Positions 62,073 to 64,000 of a DNA stretch of 64,000 nucleotides are shown one piece after another. Position numbers and translations under genes: made by a program. The stretch is taken from the NCBI GenBank assembly GCA_964437595.1, contig CAYTHO010000016.1:1-64000 (forward strand). The letters are read 5' to 3'. Origin of the DNA: DSYU01 sp964437595. Lineage in GTDB: Bacteria; Chloroflexota; Anaerolineae; Anaerolineales; Anaerolineaceae. Within the stretch, counting starts at the first letter, position 1, and each line of letters begins with the position of its first letter. The notes below the pieces were generated by a model, which was not told the origin of the DNA, ran no database searches, and worked only from the letters and a program-made list of their open reading frames with translations.

Positions 62073-62930
62073 ATGATGTCTCACCTGAAATCCACCACCT
62101 TTTCGCAAGACGATATTCGGGCGTTTGAACCAGCCATGAAAATCGGCCTGCTGGCGACTGTCACGCCATCTGGCCTGCCCCACCTGACCATGATCTCCAG
62201 TCTGAAAGCAGGATCGCCATCCACTGTCATTTGGGGGCAATTCACCGAGGGCTTGAGCAAGCAGCATGTGCTGCAAAATCCCAATACGGCTTTCCTGATC
62301 ATGACCCTGGATAAGCGCCTGTGGCGCGGCAATGCGCGATGGACGCATGCCGAAAAAGGCGGAGCGGACTTTGAGTGGTACAACAACATTCCCATGTTTC
62401 GTTATAACGCCTATTTTGGCATTCACACGGTTCACTACATGGATTTGTTGAGCCATACCGGGCAGCATGTGCTGCCGATGAATGCCATTATCCTTGCCGC
62501 ACTGAAGTCTGTTCTGGCAAGCAGGTTATCGCTTGGCCGGGCGGAACCCGAGGTAATGAATCCCTGGACACGTAAGCTGTTTAACAAACTGGATAATCTT
62601 AAGTTCCTGGCCTGGGTTAATGATGAAGGCTACCCATGGATTATCCCGGTTATTCAAGCACAGGCAAGAGACAGCCAATCCCTGCTCATTTCCACTGGAG
62701 CTTTTGGCGATGAACTGGCCGAAATCCCGGCTGGCACCCCAGTCGCGGTGTTTGGGCTGGCCCTAACGATGGAAGATGTGTTGGTGTGCGGTCAATACCT
62801 GGGGACCAAACGCCAGGCGGGTATTCGCTCGGCTATCGTGAACGTAGACTGGGTCTACAATCCCATGCCACCCGTGCCCGGGCAGATCTATCCGCCAATG
62901 CAACTAAAGGCTATAACCCAGTTCGATTAG
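62073..62930 (+). CDS. Pyridoxamine 5'-phosphate oxidase-fold flavoprotein
   Basis: 285 residues from ATG 62073 (AGGAGG upstream; ATG 62076 also possible). LATVTPSGLPHLTMISSL and WGQFTEGLSKQHVLQNPN form the split-barrel flavin site. The second half (LKFLAWVNDEGYPWIIPVIQ) repeats the fold, giving two PPOX-like modules. It follows the activase by ten bases, so it belongs to the glycyl radical operon. It could reduce the reaction product, bind heme or flavin for redox control, or protect the radical enzyme. No relative with this context is known to me. Confidence 0.75.
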   Translation: MMSHLKSTTFSQDDIRAFEPAMKIGLLATVTPSGLPHLTMISSLKAGSPSTVIWGQFTEGLSKQHVLQNPNTAFLIMTLDKRLWRGNARWTHAEKGGADFEWYNNIPMFRYNAYFGIHTVHYMDLLSHTGQHVLPMNAIILAALKSVLASRLSLGRAEPEVMNPWTRKLFNKLDNLKFLAWVNDEGYPWIIPVIQAQARDSQSLLISTGAFGDELAEIPAGTPVAVFGLALTMEDVLVCGQYLGTKRQAGIRSAIVNVDWVYNPMPPVPGQIYPPMQLKAITQFD

Positions 62931-62943
62931 CGACTCGCCACAT

Positions 62944-63017
62944 TCATTTGGCCAGTTCATCAAAAGCGGGATGATACTGTTGAATCAACTCATCCACCTG
63001 GCGGGCAAATTCCTCAT
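62944..63017 (-). pseudogene. Short C-terminal remnant of an unknown gene
   Basis: The minus strand reads YEEFARQVDELIQQYHPAF then DELAK and a stop. Upstream, a hairpin CGCTCGCC-CTTATA-GGCGAGCG (63021-63042) and a frame change separate it from PVEAALAYKGER in another frame. No start is present. Probably a gene fragment; family unknown. Confidence 0.35.
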
Positions 63018-63094
63018 ATACGCTCGCCCTTATAGGCGAGCGCAGCTTCCACAGGCAACGGACCTAGACACATATTGCGGTTTGCATATACGCT

Positions 63095-63349
63095 CTAGTC
63101 GATCACTTTTTCAACCACAATCGTTCCATGCGTCACCAGAGCAGCGATTGCTCCAATGGCAGCTAACTGCGGCGCAAGCAGGATGCCTACCACACCCACG
63201 GTGAGCGGCATGTCGATGAGCGTGCGGCCATCCTCGTTTTTGATGATGATCCGGCGGATATTACCCTCGTGCAGCAGCTCTTTGATCTTGCTCAACAGCG
63301 CATCGCCGTTGACTTGAAATTCTTCGGTGCGTACTTTTTGTTCAGTCAT
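63095..63349 (-). CDS. DUF4342 protein
   Basis: 84 residues. KVRTEEFQVNGDALLSKIKE followed by GNIRRIIIKNEDGRTLIDMP and a hydrophobic C-terminal helix (PLTVGVVGILLAPQLAAIGA) are the DUF4342 pattern. It is likely anchored by the single TM segment. It has a GGGAGG site upstream on the minus strand. Function unknown. Confidence 0.85.
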   Translation of the reverse strand: MTEQKVRTEEFQVNGDALLSKIKELLHEGNIRRIIIKNEDGRTLIDMPLTVGVVGILLAPQLAAIGAIAALVTHGTIVVEKVID

Positions 63350-63587
63350 AAGAAAACCTCCCGAAACAGATATCGTTTTTTATGCACCTATTAAGCAAAA
63401 GAAGATCGATATCTCGTGCATAATCACTGCAATAAATACGCAGCAGGTGGCATAAGGTTGCACCCTTCTTAGGCCAATCAAAAGAACCTACCTCAGCAGA
63501 CTGATCGTTTCCTTAGGCAATCGATTAACCGGTTGCAACCCGATTTTTTGCTGAGTGAATTTCTCAAAAGGGGAGGAAATTCTGTAT

Positions 63588-63806
63588 ATGGTTCCCGAAC
63601 GAACAGCCGAGGTTGCCAGAGCCGTTTTTCCCAAGGGGAACCTCTACCTGACATTGTTCAATACCTTTGATAGCTTGTTTGCTGATCTAGATTTTGCTGC
63701 GTTGTTTCCCGACAATGGTCAACCAGCCCTTTCCCCTGTCCGCTTAGAGTACGATGTTACCTGGTCGGACCGACCCGCATTGATACTGGCTGGCAAGCCT
63801 GTCTGA
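63588..63806 (+). pseudogene. N-terminal remnant of an IS1182-type transposase
   Basis: From ATG 63588: MVPERTAEVARAVFPKGN and FAALFPDNGQPALSPVRLE match the conserved N-terminus of IS1182-family transposases. After about residue 55 the match ends and the frame stops at 63806. The catalytic region is gone. Confidence 0.6.
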
Positions 63807-63941
63807 CAGAAGGAGATATTCCTATACAACCCAATGCCACTGCCTTCACGCGTTTGTTCCTGGCTGTTTCGGCGTAGTTTATGGATTCGCCAACAAGATC
63901 ACCAACTGTGGTTCCACCCATTTACTGAAAACGATACGCTC

Positions 63942-63970
63942 TTGACATTTCTGTCTCTTTATCGTAGAAT
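63942..63970 (+). promoter_or_regulatory. Consensus-like sigma-70 promoter with an overlapping inverted repeat
   Basis: TTGACA at 63942-63947, a 17-base spacer and TAGAAT at 63965-63970. TATCGT-AGAATA-ACGATA (63960-63977) is a perfect inverted repeat covering the -10 box, so a dimeric repressor would block it. It drives the gene starting at 63990, and autoregulation is likely. Confidence 0.8.
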
Positions 63971-63989
63971 AACGATATAAGGAACTAGA

Positions 63990-64000
63990 ATGGCTAAAGA
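63990..64000 (+). CDS. Gene cut by the window end (first codons only)
   Basis: ATG 63990 with AAGGAAC about eight bases upstream; only Met-Ala-Lys is visible. The strong promoter with an operator-like inverted repeat suggests a small autoregulated transcription factor, but the product cannot be identified. Confidence 0.5.

Noticed and set aside
57742..63920. TGTGGTTCCACCCA at 57742-57755 and 63907-63920, considered as insertion-sequence ends
   Set aside because: Only 14 bases match, flanks differ and the two loci carry different transposase remnants; too little to claim an element.
1..64000. CRISPR array, tRNA or rRNA genes, riboswitches
   Set aside because: No regularly spaced repeats, no cloverleaf or conserved rRNA segments and no known riboswitch core were seen by eye; a covariance-model scan could still find something small.

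Overview
The window looks like chromosomal DNA of a Chloroflexota bacterium, most likely an Anaerolineae-type heterotroph. This is inferred from gene style and was not tested by a search. The pointers are several MalT-like LuxR regulators and NarL-type sensor kinase pairs, LacI-controlled sugar-type ABC transporters, a Thr-Pro-rich linker in a DUF389 protein, an F420-type nitroreductase homologue, an oxygen-sensitive glycyl radical enzyme and moderate GC content. I saw no rRNA, tRNA or CRISPR array.

Layout. 1-3.2 kb: a P-II-like gene, then a leftward sensor kinase/response regulator pair. 3.3-9.5 kb: a universal stress protein coupled to a complete seven-gene Mrp (MrpABCDEFG) Na+/H+ antiporter operon. 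9.5-11.8 kb: a decayed alpha/beta hydrolase and a membrane protein with a CBS pair. 12.1-25.6 kb: a probable beta-1,3-glucan utilisation locus. It holds a 1195-residue one-protein regulator (LacI-type sensor, histidine kinase, two receivers, AraC HTH), a stand-alone LacI HTH protein beside a perfect operator, a CUT1-type ABC transporter, a GH16 lipoprotein endoglucanase and a large inverting glucan phosphorylase-like enzyme. Two strong hairpins without U-tracts divide this operon.

26-33 kb: a compact-cysteine flavoprotein, a MalT-like regulator, a conserved 74-residue small protein, an NAD(P)-binding protein, a flavodoxin remnant and a serine hydrolase. 32.7-38.5 kb: two leftward operons. One has a TetR regulator, a Cys-rich membrane protein, an ICMT-like protein and an F420-type nitroreductase homologue. 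The other has a CPBP protease, two small membrane proteins and a serine hydrolase. 38.6-43.5 kb: a second NarL-type pair, a DUF389 membrane protein and an orphan receiver. 43.6-50.8 kb: a Dpp/Opp-type ABC transporter divergent from a LacI regulator, with three AAAACGTTTT operators between them. 50.8-52.8 kb: a DUF2179 protein and an asparagine synthetase homologue lacking the N-terminal cysteine.

52.8-56.4 kb: a second cassette related to the one at 27-30 kb. It has a broken MalT-like regulator, a near-copy of the promoter region, an iron-sulfur-flavoprotein-like protein, a paralogue of the 74-residue protein, ApbE and two membrane-anchored FMN-binding proteins with flavinylation motifs. 57-63 kb: a dead transposase, then a GntR regulator, a glycyl radical enzyme, its activase and a PPOX-fold flavoprotein. 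The right edge has a DUF4342 gene, a transposase remnant, and a strong promoter with an inverted repeat leading into a gene cut by the window end.

The most unusual items are the single-chain regulator with a separate LacI HTH in the beta-glucan locus, the duplicated cassette linking the unknown small protein to flavin redox genes, and an inverted repeat shared between the stress/Mrp region and the CBS protein gene.
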